Shown here piece after piece: positions 31,954-41,123 of a DNA stretch of 64,000 bases. The DNA comes from Betaproteobacteria bacterium Ga0077540 (GTDB lineage: Bacteria > Pseudomonadota > Gammaproteobacteria > Burkholderiales > Methylophilaceae): positions 62,001-126,000 of the forward strand of contig LNEP01000006.1 of NCBI GenBank assembly GCA_001464125.1. The letters run 5' to 3'. Each line of letters starts with the position of its first letter. The first letter of the stretch is position 1. The translations under genes were made by a program, and so were the position numbers. The notes beneath the pieces were generated by a model. It was not told the DNA's origin, did no database searches, and was given only the letters and a program-made list of their open reading frames with translations.

Positions 31954-33516
31954 ATGAAACAAAATCTACAACTCCGTATCTCTCAAAACCTTGCGCTTAC
32001 CCCGCAATTGCAACAATCCATTCGATTATTGCAGCTATCTACTATCGAACTCAACCAAGAACTAGAGACCATCTTACAAGACAATCCTTTGCTGGAATTA
32101 GTAGAAGGTGAAGACGATGGTGGTGGTGCTGAAACTTCAGTAGAAAGCTTACCTGAAGCAACATCTAGTGATACTGGCGATGGCGAGAGTGGCAACATCG
32201 AAGCAGACAACAACATATTTGACAGCGCGACCATCTCTGAAATTAGCACTCCTACTGAAGTCTCTGCAGAACGTGGTGATGACGATACGCCAGTAAGTGC
32301 CGAAGAATTCTCTAGCCCAGAATTTGAAGATGACTACGATGAATACGGTAGTGCCAGCAACTGGGATGAGGGTGGCCGTCAAAATAATTCTGACGATGAC
32401 GATGGCGATTTCACTCGACAAGATACCGTCAGTATTAGCTTACGTGATCATCTGATTGGTCAGCTCAAATTGGTGCCTCTCTCAGAACGAGACCAAACAC
32501 TGGTCTCCATCATGATTGATTGCATCAATGATGACGGCTACTTTGAACAATCATTGGAAGCATTGGCGGAAAGCCTGCCACTAGAACTTGAAATCGACAT
32601 GTTGGAGCTGGAAACAGTATTGAAACTGATCCAAAATCTAGATCCGGTCGGTGTAGGTGCTCGTAATTTACAAGAATGTATATTTTTGCAATTGAACGCA
32701 TTGGATGCCGAAACGCCTTACCTCAAGCAGGCCAAAGCGATTATTCAAGATTACCTGCCTGTGTTGGCCAATAAGGATTTTAGCAAGCTGAGAAAATTGC
32801 TCAATTGCGATGAAGCCACGCTGAAAGGCGCACAAACACTCATCAAACAACAAAACCCAAAACCGGGCAGTGATTATGTCACCTTGGGACATGACCATTA
32901 CATTCAACATGATGTGATTGTCAAAAAAATCAAAGGCATTTGGGTGGCTACCTTAAATGATGGGGTGATTCCAAAATTACGGATCAACCAGATGTATGCC
33001 GATATTTTGAAACGTAACCGTGAGAACTCTGGGCAATATCTGCAAAGCCAAATGCAAGAAGCCAAGTGGATGATTAAAAATATCCAACAACGTTTCTCAA
33101 CCATTTTGCGCGTTTCACAAGCCATTGTAGATAGGCAACGTAACTTTTTTGAGCATGGTGAAATTGCCATGCGGCCATTGGTGTTGCGTGAGATTGCAGA
33201 AGAGTTGGAATTGCACGAATCCACCATTTCACGGGTGACGACACATAAGTATATGCTCACTCCGCGCGGTGTTTATGAGCTCAAATATTTCTTTGGCAGC
33301 TCGGTGGCTACCGATGTGGGCGGCACTTGTTCGGCCACTGCGATTCGTGCATTGATTAAACAAATGGTGGCGGAAGAAAACCCGAAAAAGCCACTATCTG
33401 ACAATCAAATTACGGATACACTCGCTAACCAAGGGATTGTGGTGGCGCGTCGTACTATCGCCAAATACCGTGAGTCACTGAACATTCCGCCTGCCAATTT
33501 ACGTAAGTCATTGTAA
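31954..33516 (+). CDS. rpoN: RNA polymerase sigma-54 factor
   Basis: Sigma-54 directs RNA polymerase to -24/-12 promoters and needs ATP-dependent activators. I chose ATG 31954 (MKQNLQLRIS, 520 residues) over an upstream TTG. Region I (QNLALTPQLQQSIRLLQLS) is at the N-terminus. Residues about 50-155 are a long, strongly acidic linker. The core-binding region and the DNA-binding C-terminus follow, with the RpoN box ARRTIAKYRE near the end. It lies between lptB and hpf as in other proteobacteria. Confidence 0.97.
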   Translation: MKQNLQLRISQNLALTPQLQQSIRLLQLSTIELNQELETILQDNPLLELVEGEDDGGGAETSVESLPEATSSDTGDGESGNIEADNNIFDSATISEISTPTEVSAERGDDDTPVSAEEFSSPEFEDDYDEYGSASNWDEGGRQNNSDDDDGDFTRQDTVSISLRDHLIGQLKLVPLSERDQTLVSIMIDCINDDGYFEQSLEALAESLPLELEIDMLELETVLKLIQNLDPVGVGARNLQECIFLQLNALDAETPYLKQAKAIIQDYLPVLANKDFSKLRKLLNCDEATLKGAQTLIKQQNPKPGSDYVTLGHDHYIQHDVIVKKIKGIWVATLNDGVIPKLRINQMYADILKRNRENSGQYLQSQMQEAKWMIKNIQQRFSTILRVSQAIVDRQRNFFEHGEIAMRPLVLREIAEELELHESTISRVTTHKYMLTPRGVYELKYFFGSSVATDVGGTCSATAIRALIKQMVAEENPKKPLSDNQITDTLANQGIVVARRTIAKYRESLNIPPANLRKSL

Positions 33517-33592
33517 GTTTGACCTAACGCAAACTTAGTTAAAAAAATTTCTGAGATAGCACGTTTCTGAGCAAATATTTCATATTGGATAG

Positions 33593-33620
33593 TTGCAAGC
33601 CTGCGCCAAAGTAGTACACT
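33593..33620 (+). promoter_or_regulatory. possible promoter of hpf
   Basis: TTGCAA (33593-33598) and TACACT (33615-33620) are 16 bases apart and 54 bases before the hpf start. Each matches the sigma-70 consensus at four of six positions. Confidence 0.3.
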
Positions 33621-33674
33621 GAAACTGTGTCGAGATGCTTTTTTTCTCGGGACAATTTCAAAAAGGAGCAAGTC

Positions 33675-34001
33675 ATGAATTTACAATTAACTGGGCATCA
33701 CTTAGAAATTACTCCTGCGTTACGTGAGTACGTGCAAAGCAAACTCTCAAGAATCAGCAATCACTTTGATCATGTGATTGATGTAAAGGTTACTATGTCT
33801 GTAGAAAAACTCGCCCAAAAGGTAGAGGCTACATTGCATGTGCCAGGCAACGATTTACACGCTGCTTGTGCCGACGAAAATATGTATAGCGCCATTGATA
33901 TGTTGACGGACAAACTAGACCGCCAAGTGCTCAAGCACAAAGAAAAACATGGCGATCACCACAAAACCAATGGTGCTGTAAAACATCAAACTGTTAACTA
34001 G
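33675..34001 (+). CDS. hpf: ribosome hibernation promoting factor (short HPF)
   Basis: Binds 30S subunits and favours dormant 100S ribosomes in stationary phase. ATG 33675 (MNLQLTGHH, 108 residues) follows an excellent AAAAAGGAGC; a longer frame from 33627 lacks such a site. The single HPF/RaiA domain is seen in LEITPALREYVQSKL and the C-terminal MYSAIDMLTDKLDRQVLKHKEK. The His/Lys-rich tail is short, so this is the short type, which needs RMF or acts alone. It sits directly downstream of rpoN, its typical place. Confidence 0.95.
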   Translation: MNLQLTGHHLEITPALREYVQSKLSRISNHFDHVIDVKVTMSVEKLAQKVEATLHVPGNDLHAACADENMYSAIDMLTDKLDRQVLKHKEKHGDHHKTNGAVKHQTVN

Positions 34002-34140
34002 TGCAAACTGTTAAAATTAAACTTTCCAAGTAATATGGTCATTGGGCGCAAGTAAATAATCATCGCGCCACATATAATGTACGTCATGATATGTAAGCGA
34101 ACATTTTTTATGAGCAACCACATACCGCAACGAAAGTTTA

Positions 34141-35100
34141 ATGCTTAATATGGCTCAAATTAACGTTGATGAGCTGTTCACACAAATCCGCCGCAAGCTC
34201 AAGCTACAATGGGTAGCTGGGCTTGAAGGCGGCAAAAAAATCCTCAATTCCGGCACCGTCACCAAACCCTCTTTAGCGCTGGTTGGTCACCTTAACTTTG
34301 TGCACCCGAATCGCGTACAAGTACTGGGTTGTGCAGAGATGGACTACCTACGCAATTTAAGCATTATTGCCATGCAGCAAGCCGTGAGTAATTTATTTGC
34401 CACAGACCTTGCCGCAGTGGTGGTAGCCAATGGCGAGAAACCACCGGATGAATTGCTCAACGCTGCAAATCGCTCCAACACCCCACTATTTACCTCGCCC
34501 ATGCCCAGCCCACAATTGATGGAACTGCTGGGGCACTATTTAGCGATTGCCACGGCGGAATCCACCAGCTTGCATGGCGTATTCATGGAAGTGCAAGGCT
34601 TTGGTGTGTTAATTAAAGGCAATGCCGCGATTGGTAAAAGTGAGCTGGCGCTAGAACTCATTTCACGTGGTCACCGTTTGGTGGCGGATGATATTGTAGA
34701 TTTTTATCGCATAGCTCCGGAACGTGTGGAGGGACGCTGCCCTGAACTGTTGCAAGACTTTTTAGAAGTGCGCGGTTTGGGCATCCTCAATATTCGGGCA
34801 TTATTTGGGGATAATGCAGTCAAACCCACCAAACCGCTAGATTTAATGATTCAATTAGAGTTAGCAGACACGGTGAACCCACAAAAATTAGACCGTTTGA
34901 ATGCCAAAACGCAGTATGAGCGTGTCTTGGATGTGGAAATTAGCAAGGTGGTGATTCCAATCGCTGCTGGCCGCAACATTGCGGTATTGGTAGAAGTTGC
35001 GGTTCGCAATCACATGTTATTATTGCGTGGCATCAACGCAACTCAGCAGTTTATCAAACGTCAAAAAAAAACCATGTTGAGAGAAAGCAAAAAGTCATAG
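34141..35100 (+). CDS. hprK: HPr kinase/phosphorylase
   Basis: Phosphorylates and dephosphorylates HPr at Ser46. Start ATG 34141 is possible; ATG 34150 (MAQINVDEL) is equally good, and neither has a strong SD. The N-terminal domain covers about 1-130, with HGVFMEV at 145-151. The P-loop GNAAIGKS is at 160-167, followed by SELALELISRGHRLVADD. The signature EVRGLGILNIRALFG lies near 205-220. The P-loop has AA where most relatives have SG, but it still fits the Walker pattern. The upstream gap has no ptsN gene, which often stands here. Confidence 0.92.
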   Translation: MLNMAQINVDELFTQIRRKLKLQWVAGLEGGKKILNSGTVTKPSLALVGHLNFVHPNRVQVLGCAEMDYLRNLSIIAMQQAVSNLFATDLAAVVVANGEKPPDELLNAANRSNTPLFTSPMPSPQLMELLGHYLAIATAESTSLHGVFMEVQGFGVLIKGNAAIGKSELALELISRGHRLVADDIVDFYRIAPERVEGRCPELLQDFLEVRGLGILNIRALFGDNAVKPTKPLDLMIQLELADTVNPQKLDRLNAKTQYERVLDVEISKVVIPIAAGRNIAVLVEVAVRNHMLLLRGINATQQFIKRQKKTMLRESKKS

Positions 35101-35173
35101 CGATGTTATCTGACACATCTCCCACACTGGCGAAAAGTTGCAATGCATTGCTTCATTCAGAGCGCGTATTGTT

Positions 35174-36037
35174 ATGCAACTAATTATCGTCACCGGACTC
35201 TCTGGTTCAGGCAAAACCATTGCACTGCGTGTGCTGGAAGACAATGGCTTTTATTGTATCGACAATTTACCTGCCACCTTACTGCCACAAATTGCCCAAC
35301 ATCTAGATACAGATAGCCTAAGCGCGAACAACAAAAAAGTAAGGGTTGCGATTAGTATAGATAGCCGTAGCGCAGCATTGAAAGCGCTCCCTGAAACTAT
35401 TGCACAATTGAAGGCGGATGGCATAGAAGTCAGTGTCTTGTATTTAGACTCCACGCTGGAAAGCTTGGTCAAACGCTTCTCTGAAACCAGACGTAAACAC
35501 CCTCTCAGCAATGAAACCTCTACCCTCGCTGAGAGCATTTTAGAAGAGCGCGAACTGCTGGCTGGTCTGGCCAGCTTGGGTCACCATATCGACACCAGTA
35601 GCCTCAGCGCCAATGCATTGCGCAACCATATCCGTGATTGGATAGCTGAACCCAACAGCGATATAACCAATAGTGTGGTGGTGCTGTTTGTCTCCTTTGG
35701 TTTCAAACATGGTATTCCGCTAGATGCCGATTTTGTCTTTGACGTACGTAGCTTGCCTAATCCGCATTACGACCCCGAGTTGCGCCCCCTGACTGGAAAA
35801 GACGAACGTATTCAGCAATTTTTAGAAAAAGAGACGATGGTCATTGATATGTTGCAAGATATTCAGCAATATTTAGAAAAATGGCTACCCAGTTTTAATC
35901 AGGATAATCGCAGCTACCTCACCATTGGCATTGGGTGCACCGGTGGGCAGCATCGCTCGGTTTATTTAGTTGAACAACTCAGTGCGCACTTTAAACAACA
36001 TTACAAAGTGATCGTGCGGCACCGTGAGTTGAATTGA
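35174..36037 (+). CDS. rapZ: RNase adapter protein RapZ
   Basis: A nucleotide- and RNA-binding protein; in E. coli it delivers the sRNA GlmZ to RNase E and so controls glucosamine-6-phosphate synthesis. ATG 35174 gives 287 residues starting MQLIIVTGLSGSGKT with the P-loop GLSGSGKT at 8-15. The C-terminal domain carries VFDVRSLPNPHY and IGIGCTGGQHRSVYLVE, the family signature. It lies in the hprK-rapZ-PTS cluster as usual for betaproteobacteria. Whether it has an sRNA partner here is unknown. Confidence 0.95.
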   Translation: MQLIIVTGLSGSGKTIALRVLEDNGFYCIDNLPATLLPQIAQHLDTDSLSANNKKVRVAISIDSRSAALKALPETIAQLKADGIEVSVLYLDSTLESLVKRFSETRRKHPLSNETSTLAESILEERELLAGLASLGHHIDTSSLSANALRNHIRDWIAEPNSDITNSVVVLFVSFGFKHGIPLDADFVFDVRSLPNPHYDPELRPLTGKDERIQQFLEKETMVIDMLQDIQQYLEKWLPSFNQDNRSYLTIGIGCTGGQHRSVYLVEQLSAHFKQHYKVIVRHRELN

Positions 36038-36062
36038 TGATGTATTGAAAGAAGGCTGCAGC

Positions 36063-36464
36063 ATGATTGGAATTTTAATTATTGCACATGGCTCTCTGGG
36101 CGAGAGCTTAATTCAATGTGCAAGCCATGTAATGGGCAAACGCCCGACTCAGTTGGAGTTTCTTGCAGTCTCAACGCAAGACGACCCTAGTGAGCTGTTG
36201 CCCAAAGCACAAGCCATGGTGGCCCATTTGGATGATGGTCATGGCGTGCTGGTACTATCTGACATTTACGGGGCAACACCCTGCAATATGGTCACTAAAC
36301 TTGTCAGCCAAGAAGGCGTTGCTGGCGTGGCTGGCGTGAACTTGCCAATGCTGGTACGTGTACTCAATTATCGTCAAGAACCGCTGGATACTTGTATTGA
36401 AAAAGCTATCACCGGCGGCCGCGAAGGCGTGGTGCATTTCACATCAGCAGGTTGTAACCACTAA
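36063..36464 (+). CDS. PTS EIIA component, mannose family
   Basis: A 133-residue EIIA-Man domain protein starting at ATG 36063; the longer frame would start at TTG. The phospho-acceptor is the histidine of IIAHGSLGESL (about residue 9). Other family features are VLVLSDIYGATPCN and the C-terminal ITGGREGVVHF. There is no IIB, IIC or IID partner gene here, so the protein most likely has a regulatory role, receiving phosphate from the HPr encoded 29 bases downstream. Confidence 0.9.
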   Translation: MIGILIIAHGSLGESLIQCASHVMGKRPTQLEFLAVSTQDDPSELLPKAQAMVAHLDDGHGVLVLSDIYGATPCNMVTKLVSQEGVAGVAGVNLPMLVRVLNYRQEPLDTCIEKAITGGREGVVHFTSAGCNH

Positions 36465-36493
36465 GCGAAAACGTTGAAAGTAACCAAAAGCAT

Positions 36494-36763
36494 ATGATTA
36501 AAGAATCCATTGAAATCATCAATAAACTTGGCTTGCATGCGCGAGCCTCTACCAAATTCACACAAACCGCCAGTCAATTTAAAAGCGAGGTTTGGGTAGA
36601 AAAGAACGGCCGCCGTGTCAATGCTAAGAGTATTATGGGCGTGATGATGCTGGCAGCGGCACAAGGCACCATCATTCAAATTGAAGCGAATGGCGAGGAC
36701 GAACAAGCGGCAATCGAAGCACTAAAGGCGCTCATTAATAATTACTTTGGCGAAGGAGAATAA
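36494..36763 (+). CDS. ptsH: phosphocarrier protein HPr
   Basis: The 89-residue phosphocarrier has both regulatory sites: His15 in NKLGLHARAS (phosphorylated by EI) and Ser46 in VNAKSIMGVMML (target of HPr kinase). Presence of an intact Ser46 fits the hprK gene 2.4 kb upstream. Its stop codon touches the GTG start of ptsI. Confidence 0.97.
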   Translation: MIKESIEIINKLGLHARASTKFTQTASQFKSEVWVEKNGRRVNAKSIMGVMMLAAAQGTIIQIEANGEDEQAAIEALKALINNYFGEGE

Positions 36764-38512
36764 GTGTCCAGTTTTAGCATTCATGGTGTTGGTGTGTCGA
36801 GTGGGATCGCAATTGGGCGAGCACACTTGGTCTCTAATGCCTTGCTGGAAGTGGTGCACTACCAACTTACCCCTGAACAAGTCCCAGAGGAAGTGCAACG
36901 CTTTAGCGATGCGATTCATACCGTGAAGCATGATTTGGAAGTGGTGCGATCACAATTGCCCAAAAATGCACCAGCTGAACTCGATGCTTTTATTAGTACA
37001 CACTTGGCGATGCTCAATGATAAGTCTTTATCAGAGGCGCCCAAAGACATTATTCGCAACGAACTCTGCAATGCCGAATGGGCCATCAAACAGCAGATGG
37101 ACGACATTGTGGAGCAGTTTGATGCGATTGAAGATGCGTATTTAAGAGAACGCAAGCACGATGTAGTGCAGGTGGTTGAACGTATTATCAAAGTGCTACT
37201 GGGCCACCCAAGCCAATCGCCCAACCAAAGCAAAGAAAAGCAACAACAAGAAAGCGCAACCATTTTGGTCGCGCATGACATTTCGCCTGCAGATGCGATT
37301 CAGTTCAAACAGCATCAGTTTGCCGCGTTTATTACCGACGTTGGGGGCATTACCTCACATACTGCCATTTTGGCGCGCAGTCTTAATATCCCCTCGATCG
37401 TTGCTTTGCAACGTGCGCGTGACCTGATTAGTGATGGTGAAATCATCATTGTTGATGGTAGCGTGGGCGTGGTCATCGTTAACCCAAGTAAAGAGGTGCT
37501 GGCGGAATACGAGCTCAAGCAAGACCAATGGCAGCTTGAGCAACAAAAATTACAACGCATCAAATCCACCAAAGCGGTGACCATGGATGGCACTGGGATT
37601 GAGTTGCACGCCAACATCGAAGTACCGGAAGATGTCATCACGGTGAAGGCCTCAGGCGCTACAGGCATCGGCCTGTACCGTACTGAGTTTCTGTTTATGA
37701 ACCGCCGTGACATGCCGGATGAGGAAGAGCAATTTATTGCCTACAAACATGTGGCCGAAGCCATGCAAGGCATGCCTGTCACAATTCGCACCCTGGATTT
37801 GGGCGCGGATAAACAAATGAATCCGGATACTGTCACCCATTGTGCCAACCCTGCTTTGGGGCTACGTGCGGTGCGTTTTTGTTTGTCTGAGCCACACATT
37901 TTTCATACGCAATTTAGGGCCTTACTGCGCGCATCTCATTACGGGCATATCAAAATTTTGATTCCCATGCTGTCCAACCTGACAGAGTTGCGTCAGAGCA
38001 AACTATTGCTTGAGCGTGCTAAAGTGTCGTTGCGCAAAGAAGGCATACCTTTTGACGAAAACATTCGCATTGGCGGCATGATTGAGGTACCAGCGGCCGC
38101 GATTAATGCAGAGTCATTTGCGCGTGAGTTAGATTTTCTCTCCATCGGCACCAATGACCTTATTCAATATACGCTGGCGATTGACCGCACCGACGATGCC
38201 GTGGCGCATTTATATAACCCACTCCATCCGGCTGTGCTTAAGCTGATTCAAATGACGATTCATGCTGCTGAGAAATACAACATCGGCTTATCTATTTGCG
38301 GTGAAATGGCGGGCGACATCAAACTCACACGTTTGCTCATTGGCATGGGCATGCGCCAACTTTCGATGCATCCATCCAATATTTTGAGCGTGAAACAGCA
38401 AATCTTACACAGCCAAATCACACGCTTGAATAAGCAGGTTAAGAAACTGCTGCATTTGAGAGAAATTGAGAAAATTGAATTACAAGTGATGGAGCTTCAC
38501 GCAGAGTTCTAA
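36764..38512 (+). CDS. ptsI: PTS enzyme I (phosphoenolpyruvate-protein phosphotransferase)
   Basis: Transfers phosphate from phosphoenolpyruvate to HPr. It starts with GTG immediately after the ptsH stop (TAAGTG), so the two are coupled. The 582-residue length is standard. The active-site histidine is H199 in GGITSHTAILARSL. The PEP-binding barrel has LYRTEFLFMNR, RTLDLGADK and the cysteine signature SICGEMAGD. With HPr, EIIA-Man and HPr kinase it forms a PTS without visible sugar transporters. Confidence 0.97.
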   Translation: MSSFSIHGVGVSSGIAIGRAHLVSNALLEVVHYQLTPEQVPEEVQRFSDAIHTVKHDLEVVRSQLPKNAPAELDAFISTHLAMLNDKSLSEAPKDIIRNELCNAEWAIKQQMDDIVEQFDAIEDAYLRERKHDVVQVVERIIKVLLGHPSQSPNQSKEKQQQESATILVAHDISPADAIQFKQHQFAAFITDVGGITSHTAILARSLNIPSIVALQRARDLISDGEIIIVDGSVGVVIVNPSKEVLAEYELKQDQWQLEQQKLQRIKSTKAVTMDGTGIELHANIEVPEDVITVKASGATGIGLYRTEFLFMNRRDMPDEEEQFIAYKHVAEAMQGMPVTIRTLDLGADKQMNPDTVTHCANPALGLRAVRFCLSEPHIFHTQFRALLRASHYGHIKILIPMLSNLTELRQSKLLLERAKVSLRKEGIPFDENIRIGGMIEVPAAAINAESFARELDFLSIGTNDLIQYTLAIDRTDDAVAHLYNPLHPAVLKLIQMTIHAAEKYNIGLSICGEMAGDIKLTRLLIGMGMRQLSMHPSNILSVKQQILHSQITRLNKQVKKLLHLREIEKIELQVMELHAEF

Positions 38513-38558
38513 CACCTTTTGTCACATGCAATCAATACAACTATAAGGAGCCACCACC

Positions 38559-38897
38559 ATGACAGACATACTCAGCCCTAGCAATGATGATAAAAACATC
38601 GCCACCGTCACCCATTTGGGTGGCACCGTGTTTTCATTTATCCCCGGGCTGTTGGTCTGGGCTCTGAAAAAAGACGATAGCGCCTATATTGCAGACCAAG
38701 CTAAAGAGGCGCTCAACTTTCAGATTACCGTGTTGATTGCACAATTTGTGGCGGGTATTTTGGCCCTGATATTAATTGGCTTTATTTTTATCGGCATCAT
38801 TTGGCTGCTGAATATTGTTTTTTGTATTCTCGCCGCCATCTCTTCCAGTAAAGGTGAGACATACCGCTACCCTTTCTGCTTGCGCTTAATCAATTAA
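38559..38897 (+). CDS. DUF4870 family membrane protein
   Basis: A 112-residue small membrane protein. It has a polar N-terminus, then THLGGTVFSFIPGLLVWALKKD, then the conserved DQAKEALNFQITVLIA and a last hydrophobic helix. This is the DUF4870 / Tic20-like pattern with about three helices. AAGGAG precedes the ATG at a good distance. Its function is unknown. It stands alone after ptsI. Confidence 0.8.
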   Translation: MTDILSPSNDDKNIATVTHLGGTVFSFIPGLLVWALKKDDSAYIADQAKEALNFQITVLIAQFVAGILALILIGFIFIGIIWLLNIVFCILAAISSSKGETYRYPFCLRLIN

Positions 38898-38904
38898 TGG
38901 TCGC

Positions 38905-38927
38905 GCTGATAAATCTTATTTATCAGC
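38905..38927 (+). other. stem-loop after the DUF4870 gene
   Basis: GCTGATAAAT-CTT-ATTTATCAGC is a perfect 10-bp hairpin eight bases after the stop codon. No T-tract follows, so it may be a weak or rho-assisted terminator. Confidence 0.45.
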
Positions 38928-39014
38928 CCCATCAGAAACTTCAATCCAGCGTGCAGAACGTTTGGGGCATAATCTCGCTCTATCTCTATACATATAGTAC
39001 TTGAAGGAAACCAC

Positions 39015-41045
39015 TTGACTACCGCCAACCCATTACTTGATTTTTCTGGCTTACCAAAATTTGATGCTATTCAACCTGAGCATGTTGGCTCTGCCATAGA
39101 CAGCTTGATTGCAGAAGGCCGTGCCTTGGTTGAGCAGCTTGCCACTGCTACCGAGACGCCTAGTTGGGATAATTTTGCACGTAAATTAGAAGATCACAGC
39201 GAAAAGATTGGACGCGCTTGGAGCCAAGTCGGGCATATGAATGCTGTGGTCAACAGCCCTGCTTTGCGCGAAGCCTATAACGATAGTTTGGCGAAGTTAA
39301 CCGATTATGGCAGCGATATCTCTCAAGATGAACGCTTATACGCTAAATTTAAGGCTATACAAGCGAGTGCTGAATTTGCCAATCTCACACCCACACAACA
39401 AAAAATTATTAACAATGAAGTGCGTGATTTCAAATTAGGCGGCGCAGAATTACCAGCCGAGCAAAAAGCACGCTTTAAAGTAGTGAGTGAAGAGCTCTCC
39501 AAATTAGGTAGCAAGTTTGAAGAGAACATCATGGACAACACCAATGACTTCAAACATTTGGTGGAAAATTTGGATGATTTAGCAGGCATCCCCGAAGATG
39601 CAATACAAGCTTCAGCAGAAGCCGCCAAAGCAGATGGTAAAACTGGTTACCAGTTTAGTCTGCACTTTCCGTCTTATATGCCAGTATTGCAATATGCCCA
39701 TAACCGCACTTTGCGTGAGACTCTCTATCGCGCTTACGCCACACGTGCCTCAGAGTTTAGTAAACCGGAGTGGGATAACACCCCATTGATTAGCGATATC
39801 CTTAAACTCAAGCAAGAAGAAGCACGGATGTTGGGCTTTAATAATTACGCTGAGTTATCACTTGCTACCAAAATGGCAGACACACCCAAACAAGTGACTG
39901 AATTTTTAGACACCCTAGCCAAGCGAGCAAAACCCTATGCTGAGCGTGATATGCAAGAGCTGGTTACCTATGCCAAACAATTGGGCATTGAAGAGATGCA
40001 AGCGTGGGATGTGGCTTATGTGAGCGAAAAACTACGTGAAGAAAAATATGCGTTCTCTGATCAAGAAGTAAAACAATACTTCCCAGAAAGCAAAGTATTG
40101 GCCGGCTTATTTAAAGTCACAGAGACCATTTTTGGCGTACAAGTACGCAAAGCCGAAGCGCCACTTTGGCATGCCGATGCTGCTTTCTATGAAATTAGTG
40201 ATGCTCAAAACAAGCCTATCGCCTATTTTTATTTAGACCTGTATGCCCGCAACAACAAACGTGGTGGTGCATGGATGGACGAATGCATTACGCGCCGTAA
40301 AAAATCCAATGGCATTGAGTTGCCAGTAGCCTATTTGACCTGTAATTTTTCCGCACCGGTCGGTGGCAAACCTGCGTTATTTACGCACGATGAAGTCATC
40401 ACCATGTTCCATGAGTTTGGTCACGGCTTGCACCACATGCTCACCCAAGTAGATGAATACGGTGTATCTGGCATTAAAGGCGTGGAGTGGGATGCCATGG
40501 AATTGCCTAGCCAGTTTATGGAAAACTTCTGCTGGGAGTGGGATGTGTTACGCCACATGACCGCGCATGTAGATACTGGCGCGCAACTACCACGTGAGCT
40601 GTTCGACAAAATGGTGGCCGCTAAGAACTTCCAGGCGGGCATGCAAACGGTGCGTCAAATTGAGTTTTCACTGTTTGATATGCGTCTGCATGGTGAGTTT
40701 GACCCACACGGCAAAAAAACCGCATTAGATTTGATTGAAGAAGTACGTGATGAAGTGGCTGTGGTGCGTCCACCTAAGTGGAACCGCTTCCCCAATAGTT
40801 TTAGCCATATTTTTGCGGGCGGTTATGCCGCTGGGTATTACAGCTACAAATGGGCAGAAGTCTTATCGGCAGATGCTTACAGCTTGTTTGAAGAAATGGG
40901 CACGTTGTCCGCCGAAGCAGGTACGCGCTTTAAAAACGAAGTACTGGCCAGAGGCGGTAGCCGCCCTGCCATGGAATCGTTTGTGGCTTTCCGTGGTAGA
41001 GAGCCGAGCATGGATGCCTTATTAAGACACAATGGCATGGCCTAA
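39015..41045 (+). CDS. prlC: oligopeptidase A (M3 family)
   Basis: A cytoplasmic zinc oligopeptidase that clears signal peptides and other short peptides. The start is TTG 39015 preceded by GAAGGAAA; no nearby ATG would keep the conserved N-terminus NPLLDFSGLPKFDAIQPEHV-like segment. The 676-residue protein has the zinc motif HEFGHGLHH near residues 468-476. The late region FSHIFAGGYAAGYYSYKWAEVL is typical of M3 peptidases. Confidence 0.93.
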   Translation: MTTANPLLDFSGLPKFDAIQPEHVGSAIDSLIAEGRALVEQLATATETPSWDNFARKLEDHSEKIGRAWSQVGHMNAVVNSPALREAYNDSLAKLTDYGSDISQDERLYAKFKAIQASAEFANLTPTQQKIINNEVRDFKLGGAELPAEQKARFKVVSEELSKLGSKFEENIMDNTNDFKHLVENLDDLAGIPEDAIQASAEAAKADGKTGYQFSLHFPSYMPVLQYAHNRTLRETLYRAYATRASEFSKPEWDNTPLISDILKLKQEEARMLGFNNYAELSLATKMADTPKQVTEFLDTLAKRAKPYAERDMQELVTYAKQLGIEEMQAWDVAYVSEKLREEKYAFSDQEVKQYFPESKVLAGLFKVTETIFGVQVRKAEAPLWHADAAFYEISDAQNKPIAYFYLDLYARNNKRGGAWMDECITRRKKSNGIELPVAYLTCNFSAPVGGKPALFTHDEVITMFHEFGHGLHHMLTQVDEYGVSGIKGVEWDAMELPSQFMENFCWEWDVLRHMTAHVDTGAQLPRELFDKMVAAKNFQAGMQTVRQIEFSLFDMRLHGEFDPHGKKTALDLIEEVRDEVAVVRPPKWNRFPNSFSHIFAGGYAAGYYSYKWAEVLSADAYSLFEEMGTLSAEAGTRFKNEVLARGGSRPAMESFVAFRGREPSMDALLRHNGMA

Positions 41046-41081
41046 ATTGCTATCTAGAGAGCGTAACCAAAGGCATGCTCT

Positions 41082-41122
41082 AATAAAGCGCACCTAATAA
41101 TCATGGGCGCGCTTTATTTTTT
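41082..41122. terminator. terminator between convergent prlC and SnoaL-like gene
   Basis: AATAAAGCGC pairs with GCGCTTTATT across a 17-base loop, followed by TTTT. It could stop transcription from both sides. Confidence 0.55.
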
Positions 41123-41123
41123 A

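Noticed and set aside
34002..34140. Small gene or ptsN remnant between hpf and hprK
   Set aside because: The 139 bases are AT-rich, contain a TATAAT and show no open frame with PTS-like sequence.
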